From assembly GCF_009193175.1 (NCBI RefSeq), contig NZ_VUKE01000004.1:124001-188000 (forward strand): a stretch of 64,000 nucleotides of DNA. The letters are read 5' to 3'. This document shows, in pieces, positions 7,842-16,569 of the stretch (position 1 is the stretch's first letter; each line of letters begins with the position of its first letter). The position numbers and the translations under genes were made by a program. The DNA comes from Georgenia ruanii (GTDB lineage: Bacteria; Actinomycetota; Actinomycetes; Actinomycetales; Actinomycetaceae). A model generated the notes under the pieces. The model ran no database searches, was not told where the DNA came from, and saw only the letters and a list, made by a program, of their open reading frames with translations.

Positions 7842-9074
7842 GTGAGCGCTTCGGTGCTGCGGTGCGGCGCGATGTTCGACGGCGTCTCGGCCGAGCTGGG
7901 CGGCCCCGCGGAGATCGCCGTGCGCGACGGCGTCATCGTCGCGATCGGGTCGTCGGTGAGCCGCCCGGACGGGGCCGAGGTGATCGACCTGTCCGAGCGC
8001 ACGGTCAGCCCCGGGTTCATCGACACCCACGTGCACCTGACGATGGACGCCGCCGACCTGGCCCGGCAGACGCTGGAGTCCGCGGCGACGAAGGCGCTGA
8101 CCGGCCTCGCCCGGGCGCGCGAGTACCTGCGGTACGGGTTCACGACGCTGCGCGACCTCGGCACGATGGACCCCGAGTTCCCCACGGTCGACCTGCGCGA
8201 CGCCCTGACGGCCGGGCTCGTGGAGGGGCCGCGCCTCGTGGTGGCCGGGCACGTCCTCAGCGCCACGGGCGCCCACGGCGACCTGGGCGGGTTCTACGGC
8301 TCGCGCTGGGACCTGCCGGTCTCCGCGGTCGCCGACGGCGTGGCGGCGATCCGGCGGCTGGTGCGCCGCGAGCACGCCAGCGGGGCGGACTGGATCAAGA
8401 CCGCCAACGCCGGTGGCTACTTCAGCCCCGGCGACGATCCCGCCCGGGTGACCTGGCTCGACGACGAGATGGAGGCGCTGTGCGCCACCGCCCGGTTGCT
8501 GGGCCACCCGGTGGCGGTGCACACCGGCGCGCCCGAGGCCTGCAAACAGGCCGTCCGGGCCGGCGTGCGCAGCCTCGAGCACGCCTACCTCATCGACGAG
8601 GAGGGGATCGCGCTGGCCGTCCGCGCCGGGGCGTACCTCGTGCCGACGATGCAGATGACCCGCGAGGACCTCGCCGCCCTGCGCGCGGGGACCCTGCCGG
8701 AGCAGGCCGTCTGGAAGTTCCGCCGCGACCACGAGGCGATCCTGCGGTCCCAGCGGCTCGTCGCGGCGAGCGACGCGCGGGTCGTCTTCGGCACCGACTG
8801 CGGCATGTTTCCCTTCAGCCACGGCATCCTGGAGTTCCAGGCGATGGTCGCCGCCGGCCTCAGCGAGCTGCGGGCACTGCAAGCGGCCACCTCGGTCGCC
8901 GCCGAGATGCTCGGCCGCGACGACATCGGCGTCCTGCGGCCCGGCGCCCGCGCCGACGTCGTCGCCATGGCGGGCAACCCCCTCGACGACATCGCGGCCA
9001 CCGCCCGCGTGGACTTCGTCATGCACGACGGCGCCGTCTACCGGAGGCCCGAGGACGACGACGAGGCGGCCTGA
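7842..9074 (+). CDS. Metal-dependent amidohydrolase (prolidase/imidazolonepropionase-like)
   Basis: A 410-residue amidohydrolase. Metal ligands expected for the superfamily are visible: HxH in FIDTHVHLTMDA (about residue 63), a Lys in DWIKTANAGGYF (possible carbamylated bridge), His in VAVHTG, His in SLEHAYLID and Asp in VFGTDCGMFP, with the closing LRPGARADVVAMAGNPL. The pattern matches the Met-dep_hydrolase_A group annotated as Xaa-Pro or aryldialkyl hydrolases. The natural substrate is unknown. The GTG at 7842 has TGGAGGT just upstream; the in-frame ATG at 7725 precedes non-homologous sequence. The stop codon lies in the loop of a terminator hairpin. Confidence 0.88.
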   Translation: MSASVLRCGAMFDGVSAELGGPAEIAVRDGVIVAIGSSVSRPDGAEVIDLSERTVSPGFIDTHVHLTMDAADLARQTLESAATKALTGLARAREYLRYGFTTLRDLGTMDPEFPTVDLRDALTAGLVEGPRLVVAGHVLSATGAHGDLGGFYGSRWDLPVSAVADGVAAIRRLVRREHASGADWIKTANAGGYFSPGDDPARVTWLDDEMEALCATARLLGHPVAVHTGAPEACKQAVRAGVRSLEHAYLIDEEGIALAVRAGAYLVPTMQMTREDLAALRAGTLPEQAVWKFRRDHEAILRSQRLVAASDARVVFGTDCGMFPFSHGILEFQAMVAAGLSELRALQAATSVAAEMLGRDDIGVLRPGARADVVAMAGNPLDDIAATARVDFVMHDGAVYRRPEDDDEAA

Positions 9075-9086
9075 CCGGCCGCCTCG
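9062..9086. terminator. Stop-codon-spanning hairpin
   Basis: CGAGGCGGCC / GGCCGCCTCG is a perfect 10-bp stem whose 5-base loop TGACC contains the stop codon of the amidohydrolase (9072-9074). Confidence 0.6.
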
Positions 9087-9193
9087 CGCCTCGACCCGCC
9101 GCCCGCGGGCCGGCGGCCGCCCGGGCGGGGCGTGGGTCCTGGTCCTGCGCCGGGACGAGCCCGCCTGCCGCCCGCCTCGCGGGAGCGGGTCTC

Positions 9194-9916
9194 TCAGTCC
9201 GTCGGCGGTGCGACGTCCAGCTGGGCCGGCAGCTGGTCCTGGCGCACGAGCCCGACCGGGCACGTCAGCCCGTTGGGACCGTGGTTGCAGTACCCGTTGG
9301 GGTTCTTGTGCAGGTACTGCTGGTGGTAGTCCTCGGCGTAGTAGAACGGGCCGGCGCCGCGTTCGCCGTCGGCGTCGGCGAAGGGGCGGATCTCCGTGGA
9401 GATGGTGCCGTGCCCGTGGTCGGTGAGGACCTGCTGGAACGCGGCCTTGGTCGCCCGCGCCGCCTGCTCCTGCGCCGGGGTGGTGACGTAGATGCCCGAG
9501 CGGTACTGGGTGCCGATGTCGTTGCCCTGCCGGTTCGGCGTGGTGGGGTCGTGGTTCTCCCAGAAGGCCTTGAGCAGCAGCTCGGCGGAGGTCTGTGTCG
9601 GGTCGTAGGCCACCTGCACCGCCTCCGTGTGACCGGTCAGGCCCGTGCACACCTCCTCGTAGGTGGGGTGGGGCGTGTACCCGCCGAGGTAGCCGACCGC
9701 CGTGGAGACCACCCCGGGCTGGCGCCAGAAGATCCGCTCGGCGCCCCAGAAGCAGCCCATGGCCACGTACAGCACCTCGGTGCCCGCCGGCCACGGCCCG
9801 GCCAGCGGGGTGCCGAGCACCTCGTGCGTCGCGGGCACCGCGAACGCCGGCCGCGACCGGCCGGGCAGGGCCTCCGCCGCGCTCACCATCTGGGTCCTGC
9901 GGCCAAGTCCAAACAT
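9194..9916 (-). CDS. msrA: Peptide-methionine (S)-S-oxide reductase MsrA
   Basis: A 240-residue repair enzyme reducing methionine-S-sulfoxide in proteins. The catalytic Cys is C55 in [13 protein letters not shown]. Further conserved segments are [54 protein letters not shown] and [16 protein letters not shown]. Resolving cysteines are probably those near the C-terminus (NGYCNHG, LTCPVG). Two ATGs lie 6 bp apart. GGGAGG directly abuts the upstream one (9922) but is correctly spaced for the one at 9916, so 9916 was chosen. Monocistronic and convergent with the amidohydrolase. Confidence 0.95.
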   Translation of the reverse strand: MFGLGRRTQMVSAAEALPGRSRPAFAVPATHEVLGTPLAGPWPAGTEVLYVAMGCFWGAERIFWRQPGVVSTAVGYLGGYTPHPTYEEVCTGLTGHTEAVQVAYDPTQTSAELLLKAFWENHDPTTPNRQGNDIGTQYRSGIYVTTPAQEQAARATKAAFQQVLTDHGHGTISTEIRPFADADGERGAGPFYYAEDYHQQYLHKNPNGYCNHGPNGLTCPVGLVRQDQLPAQLDVAPPTD

Positions 9917-10062
9917 GCGCATCCTCCCGAAAGGTTCGTTGCGATGTGGTCAACGCCCCACGGTGCCGCGATCTTCCCGCCGGACGCGCCCGGCGGCCGG
10001 ATCCGCCCGGCGGCGCGACAACTGGGCGCGTCACGGTGCCCAGGCGCGTTGGCGCCGGCCCG

Positions 10063-10068
10063 TAGGCT
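10063..10068 (+). promoter_or_regulatory. Candidate -10 (TAGGCT) for the AI-2E-type gene
   Basis: TAGGCT lies 41 bp upstream of the chosen ATG (10104), leaving a short leader containing CGAGGAG. Confidence 0.4.
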
Positions 10069-10103
10069 GACCCCGTCGCTTCCTTCTCATGAACGAGGAG
10101 CCC

Positions 10104-11504
10104 ATGCCCGACTCACGATGGCTGTCCCGGCTCGCCTCCCGCGAGCGCACCGACACCGTGCTGCCCACCCACCGGGTGGCCGCCGCCGCGCCACCGCCCC
10201 GGACCGACCCGGCCGCGGCGGTGCCGTGGGCCGTGCGGGCGACGGCGTCCTGGTCGTGGCGGCTGCTCGTCATCGCGGCGGCGATCCTCGCCGTGGGCTA
10301 CCTGGTCATCACCTTCCAGACGATCGTCGTGGCCATGCTCGCGGCGATCCTCGTGGCCGTGCTCCTCGAGCCGGTGGCGACCTGGCTGCGCCGGACGCTG
10401 CACTTCCCCCGCACGCTCGCGGCCCTGACCGCCATCGTCGGCACGCTGGCGGTGGTCGCCCTGCTGCTCGTCCTGGCCGGCAACTCCATCGTCTCCGGGT
10501 TCGGCGCCCTGGCCAACAGCGCCGCGGCCGGCCTCGGCCAGCTGCAGACCTGGCTCAGCGACGGGCCCCTGGGCATCGACGAGGCCCAGATCAACGAGTG
10601 GATCGGGCAGATCGGCCAGCAGGTGCGGTCGAACTCCGACGTGCTCGTCTCCGGCGTCGCCAACGTCACCGGCTCGCTGACCTCGGTGCTCACCGGCGCG
10701 GTCATCGCCGTCTTCGCCCTGTTCTTCTTCCTCAAGGAGGGCCGGGGGATCTGGCAGTGGTTCGTGCGCCTCGCCCCCCGCGGCGCGCGCGTGCGGATCA
10801 ACGAGGCGGGCATCCGCGGCTGGGTGACCCTGGGCGGCTACGCCCGCACCCAGATCCTCGTGGCCTTCGTCGACGCGGTCGGCATCTCGCTGGGCGCCGC
10901 CATCCTCGGCGTCCCGCTCGCCCTGCCGATCGGCGTCCTGGTGTTCCTGTTCTCGTTCATCCCGATCGTCGGCGCCTTCATCTCCGGCGCGGTCGCGGTG
11001 CTCGTCGCGCTCGTGGACCAGGGCCCGGTCACCGCGCTGATCATGCTCGCCATCGTCCTCGCCGTGCAGCAGCTCGAGGGCAACGTGCTCCAGCCCTGGC
11101 TCCAGGGCAACGCGCTGGCGCTGCACCCCATCGCCATCCTGCTCGCGGTGACGGCGGGCACCGGCCTGGCCGGGGTGCTCGGCGCGCTGTTCGCGGTCCC
11201 GCTGGTCGCCGTCGTCAACACGGTGATGCTCTACTTCACCGGCCACGACAAGTACCCGCACCTCGCCACCGACATCCACCGCCCCGGCGGCCCGCCCGGG
11301 GCGCTCGAGGCGGCCATCGCCGCGTCGTGGGAGCGGGAGGTGGAGGACGACGACGCCGAGCCGGCCCGCCCGCACCGCGAGCCCGACGACGCCGAGCCCG
11401 GCGACGCGGAGCTCGGCGCCGACAAGCCCGAGGACGCCGCGCCCGACCCCGCGGGGGACCGCCTGGCCGGGGCCCGGCGCACCGAGGACGGCGAGCGGCG
11501 GTGA
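10104..11504 (+). CDS. AI-2E family (TqsA/PerM-like) transporter
   Basis: A 466-residue membrane protein. After a polar stretch of about 45 residues come a helical hairpin (WRLLVIAAAILAVGYLVITF..., MLAAILVAVLLEPVATWLRR), a periplasmic-like helical segment, and a C-terminal helical bundle with the family motifs GWVTLGGYARTQILVAFVDAVGISLG and LAIVLAVQQLEGNVLQPWLQGNALALHPIAILLAVTAGTGLAGVLGALFAVPL. A charged Asp/Glu/Pro-rich tail of about 70 residues follows. GAGGAG precedes the ATG at 10104; another in-frame ATG at 10089 lacks an RBS. Substrates vary in the family, so no export role is claimed. The stop overlaps the ilvA start (GTGA). Confidence 0.88.
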   Translation: MPDSRWLSRLASRERTDTVLPTHRVAAAAPPPRTDPAAAVPWAVRATASWSWRLLVIAAAILAVGYLVITFQTIVVAMLAAILVAVLLEPVATWLRRTLHFPRTLAALTAIVGTLAVVALLLVLAGNSIVSGFGALANSAAAGLGQLQTWLSDGPLGIDEAQINEWIGQIGQQVRSNSDVLVSGVANVTGSLTSVLTGAVIAVFALFFFLKEGRGIWQWFVRLAPRGARVRINEAGIRGWVTLGGYARTQILVAFVDAVGISLGAAILGVPLALPIGVLVFLFSFIPIVGAFISGAVAVLVALVDQGPVTALIMLAIVLAVQQLEGNVLQPWLQGNALALHPIAILLAVTAGTGLAGVLGALFAVPLVAVVNTVMLYFTGHDKYPHLATDIHRPGGPPGALEAAIAASWEREVEDDDAEPARPHREPDDAEPGDAELGADKPEDAAPDPAGDRLAGARRTEDGERR

Positions 11505-12715
11505 CCCAGCAGACCACCGATCTGGCCACCTTCCAGGAGGCGGCCCGCGTGGTCGCGGCCGTCGCCCACCGCACCCCGGTCGAGGCCTCGACCACGCTCG
11601 AGCGGCTGCTCGGCGTGCCGGTCTACCTCAAGGCGGAGAACCTCCAGCGCACCGGCTCGTTCAAGCTGCGCGGCGCCTACCTGCGCATGTCGCGCCTGAC
11701 CGCCGAGGAGCAGGCCCGCGGCGTGGTCGCGGCCTCGGCCGGCAACCACGCCCAGGGCGTGGCGCTGGCCGCCCGCGAGCTCGGCATCTCGGCCCGGATC
11801 TTCATGCCGTTGGACGCGGCGCTGCCCAAGGTGGCCGCCACCCGGCAGTACGGCGCCGAGGTGGTCCTCGCCGGGCAGGACCTCTCCGGCGCGCTCGACG
11901 CGGCCGCCGAGGAGGTGGCCCGCACCGGCCGGGTGCTCATCCACCCCTACGACCACCCCGACATCGTCACCGGGCAGGGCACGATCGGCCTGGAGATCGT
12001 CGAGCAGGTCCCCGACGTGCGCACCGTCGTCGTGCCCACCGGCGGCGGCGGGATGCTGGCCGGGGTGGCCGCCGCCATCCACGCCGTCGACCCGACGATC
12101 GCCGTCGTGGGGGTGCAGGCCGAGGCGGCGGCCACCTACCCGGAGTCCCTGGCCCAGGGCCGCCCGGTGCTCCGCGCCGACGTCCACACCATGGCCGACG
12201 GCATCGCGGTGCCGCTGCCCGGGGAGGTGCCGTTCGGGATCATCGCCGAGCACGTCACCGAGGTGCGCACCGTCACCGAGGAGGAGCTCTCCCGCGCCGT
12301 GCTCTACCTCGTCGAGCGGGCCAAGCTGGTGGTCGAGCCCTCGGGGGCGGCCGGCGTCGCCGCCCTGCTCGGCCGGCCCGAAGGCCTGGAGGGGCCCGTC
12401 GTCGTCATCCTCTCCGGCGGCAACGTCGATCCGCTGGTCCTGCTGCGCATCATCCGCCACGGCATGACCGCCGCCGGCCGCTACCTGCAGATGCGGGTGA
12501 TCGTCCAGGACGCGCCGGGCAGCCTGGCGGCGCTGCTGCGCGAGCTGGCGGCGAGCGGCGGGAACGTCGTCAGCGTCGAGCACACCCGCACCGCCGCGGG
12601 GCTGGCCGTCGACGAGGTGGAGATCTCCGTGGAGCTGGAGACCAAGGGGCCCGAGCACTGCGCGAGCGTCCTGGACGGCCTGCGCCGGCGCGGCTACACG
12701 ATCCTGCGGCCCTGA
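11501..12715 (+). CDS. ilvA: Threonine ammonia-lyase (threonine dehydratase) with C-terminal ACT domain
   Basis: A 404-residue fold-type II PLP enzyme converting threonine to 2-oxobutyrate and ammonia, the first step towards isoleucine. The PLP lysine is K55 in RTGSFKLRGAYLRM; SAGNHAQGVALAAR binds substrate and PTGGGGMLAGVAAAI binds the phosphate. The last about 75 residues (YLQMRVIVQDAPGSLAALLRELAASGGNVVSVEHTR) form a single ACT domain. The length matches the short ilvA/tdcB-like class. The GTG at 11501 overlaps the preceding stop (GTGA), so translation is coupled to the membrane protein gene, an unusual pairing. Confidence 0.94.
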   Translation: MTQQTTDLATFQEAARVVAAVAHRTPVEASTTLERLLGVPVYLKAENLQRTGSFKLRGAYLRMSRLTAEEQARGVVAASAGNHAQGVALAARELGISARIFMPLDAALPKVAATRQYGAEVVLAGQDLSGALDAAAEEVARTGRVLIHPYDHPDIVTGQGTIGLEIVEQVPDVRTVVVPTGGGGMLAGVAAAIHAVDPTIAVVGVQAEAAATYPESLAQGRPVLRADVHTMADGIAVPLPGEVPFGIIAEHVTEVRTVTEEELSRAVLYLVERAKLVVEPSGAAGVAALLGRPEGLEGPVVVILSGGNVDPLVLLRIIRHGMTAAGRYLQMRVIVQDAPGSLAALLRELAASGGNVVSVEHTRTAAGLAVDEVEISVELETKGPEHCASVLDGLRRRGYTILRP

Positions 12716-12766
12716 CCCGGCCCGCGCCGGACCCGGCACGTCGCCGGCACGACCGGGGGGCAGAAA

Positions 12767-12800
12767 ACGGCGGGCCCGCCCCGTGGGGCGGGCCCGCCGT
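12767..12800. terminator. Bidirectional terminator between ilvA and greA
   Basis: A 16-bp inverted repeat ACGGCGGGCCCGCCCC / GGGGCGGGCCCGCCGT separated by two bases, with AAAA just upstream, lies between the convergent ilvA and greA genes. Confidence 0.75.
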
Positions 12801-12827
12801 CTGCGTGTGCGAGGAGCGGTGTGCGGC

Positions 12828-13313
12828 TCAGCCCTGGAAGGGCTTGACCTCGCCGATCTCCACGGTGATCTGCGCCCCGTTCGGCGCCTCGTAGGAGACG
12901 GTCTCGCCGGACTTCCGGCCGACCAGCGCCGCGCCCAGCGGCGAGCTCTCCGAGTAGACCTCGATGTCCAGACCCGGAGCGGCCTCGCGCGAGCCGAGCA
13001 GGAAGGTGCGCTCCTTGCCGGCGATCTTGGCCGTCACCACCATGCCGGACTCGACGATGCCGTCGTCGGCCGGGGGCTCGCCGACGCTCGCGTGGCGCAG
13101 CAGCTCGGTGAGCTGGTTGATCCGCGCCTCCTGCTTCGCCTGCTCCTCACGGGCGGCGTGGTACCCGCCGTTCTCCTTGAGGTCCCCCTCCTGGCGGGCG
13201 GCGTCGATCTTCTCGGCGATCTCGGCCCGGCCCTTCGTGGACAGGTACTCGAGCTCGTCCTTCAGCCGGGTGTACGCGTCCTGGGTGAGCCAGGTGGTGC
13301 TCGTCTGTGTCAC
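12828..13313 (-). CDS. greA: Transcription elongation factor GreA
   Basis: A 161-residue cleavage factor that rescues backtracked RNA polymerase. The N-terminal coiled coil ends in the catalytic acidic tip (RQEGDLKENGGYHAAREEQAKQEARI), and the C-terminal FKBP-like domain contains SPLGAALVGRKSGETVSYEAPNG. The GTG at 13313 has GGAGGAG 5 bases upstream, and an in-frame ATG at 13355 is rejected for lack of one. The gene lies divergent from nothing and is followed by a shared terminator. Its neighbours (DUF4307, mca) match the mycobacterial order. Confidence 0.96.
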   Translation of the reverse strand: MTQTSTTWLTQDAYTRLKDELEYLSTKGRAEIAEKIDAARQEGDLKENGGYHAAREEQAKQEARINQLTELLRHASVGEPPADDGIVESGMVVTAKIAGKERTFLLGSREAAPGLDIEVYSESSPLGAALVGRKSGETVSYEAPNGAQITVEIGEVKPFQG

Positions 13314-13478
13314 GGCTCTCCTCCACATACGGTCATGCCCCGGACGCCAGAGCACGAGGCGGCCGAGGCAAAGGGGGGATGATCCCGCCCGGGCGCTCGC
13401 ACCTCGTGCGCCGCTCCGGGGCGGCGTGTAAAGACACCAGTGTACCAGCGGCAGGGCGACACCCGTGTGAGATCGGGC

Positions 13479-13919
13479 TCAGCGCCCGACGATCTCGCAG
13501 GACTGGACGCTGCCGGTCACCGCCGGTTCCGTCGTCGTCACGTCCGCCTCGTGGGCCGTGCGCGCCGCCCGGACCGGGCCGATCACGACCTCCTTGAAGC
13601 CGACCTCGGTGAACGTGTCGTTGAGCGCCGTCAGGGTGCAGCGCACCGTGGTCCCAGGGTCGGTGACGAGGTTGAACCGCACGGTGACGTGGGTGGCGTC
13701 CTGCACGGTGAACCCCAGGTCCTCGGTGTGCACGCTGGTGCGGTTCATGGCGGTCGTCGCCTGCCACGCGAGGGCGGCGACGACGACGAGCGCGGCGACG
13801 ACGGCGGCGACGATCACGCCGCGGCGGCCCTGCGCCGGGCGCCCGTAGCGGGCCGCCATGATGGCCGGGTCCGCCCCGGCGGGCGGGCGCGGTCCGGGGG
13901 TCGGGGGAGTGCTGGGCAC
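13479..13919 (-). CDS. DUF4307 domain-containing membrane protein
   Basis: A 146-residue protein: a Pro-rich cytoplasmic N-terminus, one transmembrane helix (GVIVAAVVAALVVVAALAWQA, about residues 33-54) and an outside domain of about 90 residues with two cysteines (TVRCTLTALND and SVQSCEIVG) that could pair. This is the DUF4307 pattern; the function is unknown. The GTG at 13919 has GAGAGGAAGGA upstream, which decides the start over an ATG at 14021. It sits between greA and the divergent mca, as in mycobacteria. Confidence 0.82.
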   Translation of the reverse strand: MPSTPPTPGPRPPAGADPAIMAARYGRPAQGRRGVIVAAVVAALVVVAALAWQATTAMNRTSVHTEDLGFTVQDATHVTVRFNLVTDPGTTVRCTLTALNDTFTEVGFKEVVIGPVRAARTAHEADVTTTEPAVTGSVQSCEIVGR

Positions 13920-14077
13920 GGGCGGGTCCTTCCTCTCGGCGCGGTCCGGCGACGCGGAGGCGGTCGCTTTCGGGGCGCCGATGCGCCACCATTGTCCCTG
14001 GATTCTTGACGCCGATGCCACGCTCCCCCGCGGGCCGGGCCCGACGGTGCGGGGGCGTCGCCCCCGAGAGGAGCACA

Positions 14078-15097
14078 GTGACCGACGACGCGCGACGCCT
14101 CATGACCGTGCACGCCCATCCCGACGACGAGTCGAGCAAGGGGGCGGCGACGATGGCCCGGTACGCCGCCGAGGGCGCGCGCGTGCGCGTCGTCACCTGC
14201 ACCGGCGGCGAGCGCGGCGACATCCTCAACCCCCAGCTCGCCGGCCGCGAGGACATCCTGCGCGACATGCCCGGCTACCGGCGCCGGGAGATGGCGGCCG
14301 CCGCGGCGGCGCTGGGCGTCGAGCAGGTCTGGCTCGGCTTCGTCGACTCGGGCCTGCCGGAGGGTGACCCGCTGCCGCCCCTGCCCGAGGGATGCTTCGC
14401 GCTCGAGCCGCTCGACGTCGCCGTGGGCGCCCTGGTGCGGCAGATCCGCGAGTTCCGCCCGCACGTGATGACCTGCTACGACGAGAACGGCGGCTACCCC
14501 CACCCGGACCACATCATGGCCCACAAGGTCGCCGCGGCCGCCTTCGACGCCGCCGCCGACCCGGGCGCCTATCCGGAGGCGGGCGCGCCCTGGGCGGTGG
14601 AGAAGCTCTACTACGACGTCTCCTTCTCCCTCACCCGCATCGAGGCGGTCGACGCGGCCCTGTGTGAGCGTGGGTACGAGTCGCCCTTCGACGGGTGGCT
14701 GCGCTCGCGGCAGGACCGGCCGCGCCGCCGGGCCACCGCCCGGGTGCACTGCGCGGAGTACTTCCCGCGGCGCGACGCCGCCCTGCGCGCCCACGCCACC
14801 CAGATCGACCCGGACGGGTTCTTCTTCGCCGTGCCGCGCGACGTCGAGGCGGAGGTCTGGCCGTACGAGGAGTTCGAGCTGGCCCGCACCCGGGTGCCGG
14901 TCGAGCCGGTGATGGAGGCGGACCTCTTCGCCGGCGTCCGGCTGGAGGGCCTGGGGGAGGGGCCGGTGCGGGAGTACCCGGTGCCCACGGCCGGGGACGT
15001 GCGCGCCGCCGGGGCCCCGGGGCACGACCGCGAGGCGGTCGAGCGGGCGGGCGCGCGTGCCGGCGACGGCGGCGACGGTGGCAGGGTGGAGGCATGA
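14078..15097 (+). CDS. mca: Mycothiol S-conjugate amidase
   Basis: A 339-residue PIG-L/LmbE zinc hydrolase that cleaves mycothiol S-conjugates to release mercapturic acids for export, a detoxification step. Zinc ligands are in VHAHPDDESSKGAATMARY (HPDD, with the Lys typical of Mca rather than MshB) and the third ligand in GGYPHPDHIMAHKVA. ERGDILNP and YRRREMAAAAAALGVEQVWLGFVDSG follow the family. The GTG at 14078 has GAGAGGAG 4-5 bases upstream. Its stop overlaps the next gene by ATGA. An MshB-like paralogue is at 55109. Confidence 0.93.
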   Translation: MTDDARRLMTVHAHPDDESSKGAATMARYAAEGARVRVVTCTGGERGDILNPQLAGREDILRDMPGYRRREMAAAAAALGVEQVWLGFVDSGLPEGDPLPPLPEGCFALEPLDVAVGALVRQIREFRPHVMTCYDENGGYPHPDHIMAHKVAAAAFDAAADPGAYPEAGAPWAVEKLYYDVSFSLTRIEAVDAALCERGYESPFDGWLRSRQDRPRRRATARVHCAEYFPRRDAALRAHATQIDPDGFFFAVPRDVEAEVWPYEEFELARTRVPVEPVMEADLFAGVRLEGLGEGPVREYPVPTAGDVRAAGAPGHDREAVERAGARAGDGGDGGRVEA

Positions 15098-15462
15098 CAC
15101 CGCTTGTGCTGCTGCTCGCCGCGAGCCCGAGCCCGAGCCCGGCGCCCAGGGAGCTGCAGCCCTGGGACGTCTCGCCGGGCATCGAGGGGTTCTTCTGGGG
15201 CTTCTTCATCCTGGCCGTGCTCGCCATCCCGCTGTTCTGGTCCTTCACCAAGCACATGCGGCGCGTGGACCACAACGCCCGCCTGCGGGCGGCGGAGGAG
15301 GCCCGCCGCACCGAGGCGCAGGGGGACCGCAGCGCCGATGACGGCGCCCCCGAGGGGCGCATCATCGAGGGCCGGGCCGTCGAGGGTGGTCCCGGGGACG
15401 TACGGGCGACCACCCCGGTCAGCCCGCCGGACGCCCCGGACGCCCCCCGCCGGCCGCGCTGA
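15094..15462 (+). CDS. Small single-pass membrane protein downstream of mca
   Basis: A 122-residue protein. A short hydrophobic N-terminus (possible signal, LVLLLAASPSPSPAP) is followed by ELQPWDVSPGIEGFFWGFFILAVLAIPLFWSFTKHMRRVDHN, which contains one clear transmembrane helix and a basic stop-transfer, then a charged low-complexity tail. It has the position and form of the conserved small membrane protein next to mca in other actinobacteria (mycobacterial Rv1083 position). The function is unknown. The start overlaps the mca stop (ATGA). The stop lies in a 35-bp tandem duplication. Confidence 0.78.
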   Translation: MTPLVLLLAASPSPSPAPRELQPWDVSPGIEGFFWGFFILAVLAIPLFWSFTKHMRRVDHNARLRAAEEARRTEAQGDRSADDGAPEGRIIEGRAVEGGPGDVRATTPVSPPDAPDAPRRPR

Positions 15463-15525
15463 GCGGCCCGACGGTCACGCCGAGCCGGCGGCGCTGAGCG
15501 GCCCGACGGTCAAGCCCAGCCGGCG
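15456..15525. repeat. 35-bp tandem duplication carrying stop codons of two convergent genes
   Basis: Two adjacent 35-bp units (GCGCTGAGCGGCCCGACGGT...) at 15456-15490 and 15491-15525 differ at 2 positions. The forward membrane-protein stop (15460-15462) is in the first copy and the reverse PPK2 stop (15510-15512) in the second. Confidence 0.9.
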
Positions 15526-16517
15526 GGCCGCCCGCTCCCACCGCCGTCGTCCCCGCCGACGTCTGCCGCGGCCGCGACGGCCTCGTCGAACTCTGCCTCC
15601 GCCCGGGCCACCTCCGGCAGCTTCTCGGCCGCCTTCCGCTCGGCGGTCGCCAGCGCCCCGGCGCTCATCGTCGCGGCGAGGCGGTGCTTCTGCGTCTCCA
15701 GCCGCCACGAGGGCCTGGGCCAGTCGAGGTCGAGGTCCACCAGCGCCTGCGTGAGCAGCTCGGTGACGGCCAGGCGCGCGTACCACTTCTTGTCCGCGGG
15801 CACGACGTGCCAGGGGGCGGCGTCGGTGGAGGTGTGGGTGAAGACGTCGGCGTAGGCCTGCTGGTAGGCGTCCCACTTCGCGCGGGTGTCGACGTCCCCG
15901 GGGTTCCACTTCCAGCGCTTGTCCGGCCGGTCCAGCCGCTCCATGAGCCGCACGCCCTGCTCGTCGCGGGAGACCAGGAGCGCGACCTTGACCACCGTGG
16001 TGCCGCCGTCGACGATCTCGCGCTCGAAGCGGTTGATCTCGGCGTAGCGCCGCGACCACACCCACTCCTTCACCAGGCCCTCCACCCGCGCGACGAGCAC
16101 GTCCTCGTAGTGGGAGCGGTCGAAGACGCCGATCAACCCCGGCCCGGGCAGCGCCCGGCGCACCCGCCACAGGTAGTGGTGGCGCCGCTCCTCCGCCGTC
16201 GGCACCCCGAAGGCCCGCAACGCCACGCCCTGGGGATCGACCATGCCGATGACGTGCCGGACGATGCCGCCCTTGCCGGCGGTGTCGAGGCCCTGGACGA
16301 CGAGCAGGACGGCCCGCCGCCCCCCGGTGCGGCCGTCGGCGAAGAGCCGCTCCTGCAGCTCCGAGAGCAGCCGGCCGCGCTCGACCACGTACTCCTCAGC
16401 GGCGTCCTTGCCGGCGTCCCACCCGGGGGTCGCGCCGCGGTCCAGCGCCGCGAGGTCGAGGTCCGGTGCCGGCCGCAGCAGCGGCCGGGGGTCCTGGTGC
16501 CAGCCCGCCGCGCCCAT
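15510..16517 (-). CDS. Polyphosphate kinase 2 family protein
   Basis: A 335-residue P-loop kinase of the PPK2 family, which transfers phosphate between polyphosphate and nucleotides. Walker A is VVQGLDTAGKGGIVRH (about residue 75). The lid and Walker B region includes VFDRSHYEDVLVARVEGLV and INRFEREIVDGGTTVVKVALLVSRDEQ, then RWKWNPGDVDTRAKWDAYQQAY and WHVVPADKKWYARLAV. The tail of about 60 residues is Ala/Glu-rich. The ATG at 16517 has GGGAGGGAG upstream. Whether it makes ATP/GTP or phosphorylates AMP (class I, II or III) cannot be told here. Confidence 0.92.
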   Translation of the reverse strand: MGAAGWHQDPRPLLRPAPDLDLAALDRGATPGWDAGKDAAEEYVVERGRLLSELQERLFADGRTGGRRAVLLVVQGLDTAGKGGIVRHVIGMVDPQGVALRAFGVPTAEERRHHYLWRVRRALPGPGLIGVFDRSHYEDVLVARVEGLVKEWVWSRRYAEINRFEREIVDGGTTVVKVALLVSRDEQGVRLMERLDRPDKRWKWNPGDVDTRAKWDAYQQAYADVFTHTSTDAAPWHVVPADKKWYARLAVTELLTQALVDLDLDWPRPSWRLETQKHRLAATMSAGALATAERKAAEKLPEVARAEAEFDEAVAAAADVGGDDGGGSGRPAGWA

Positions 16518-16569
16518 GGTGCTCCCTCCCGTGCCGGCAGCGTAGCCCCGCCGGCCGGCGCGGACCCGG

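Noticed and set aside
7529-12715. A single forward open frame of 1728 codons
   Set aside because: It spans the amidohydrolase, MsrA and AI-2E genes in other frames and is Arg/Pro/Gly-rich until the true ilvA start at 11501. High G+C removes stop codons, so long antisense or shifted frames are expected.
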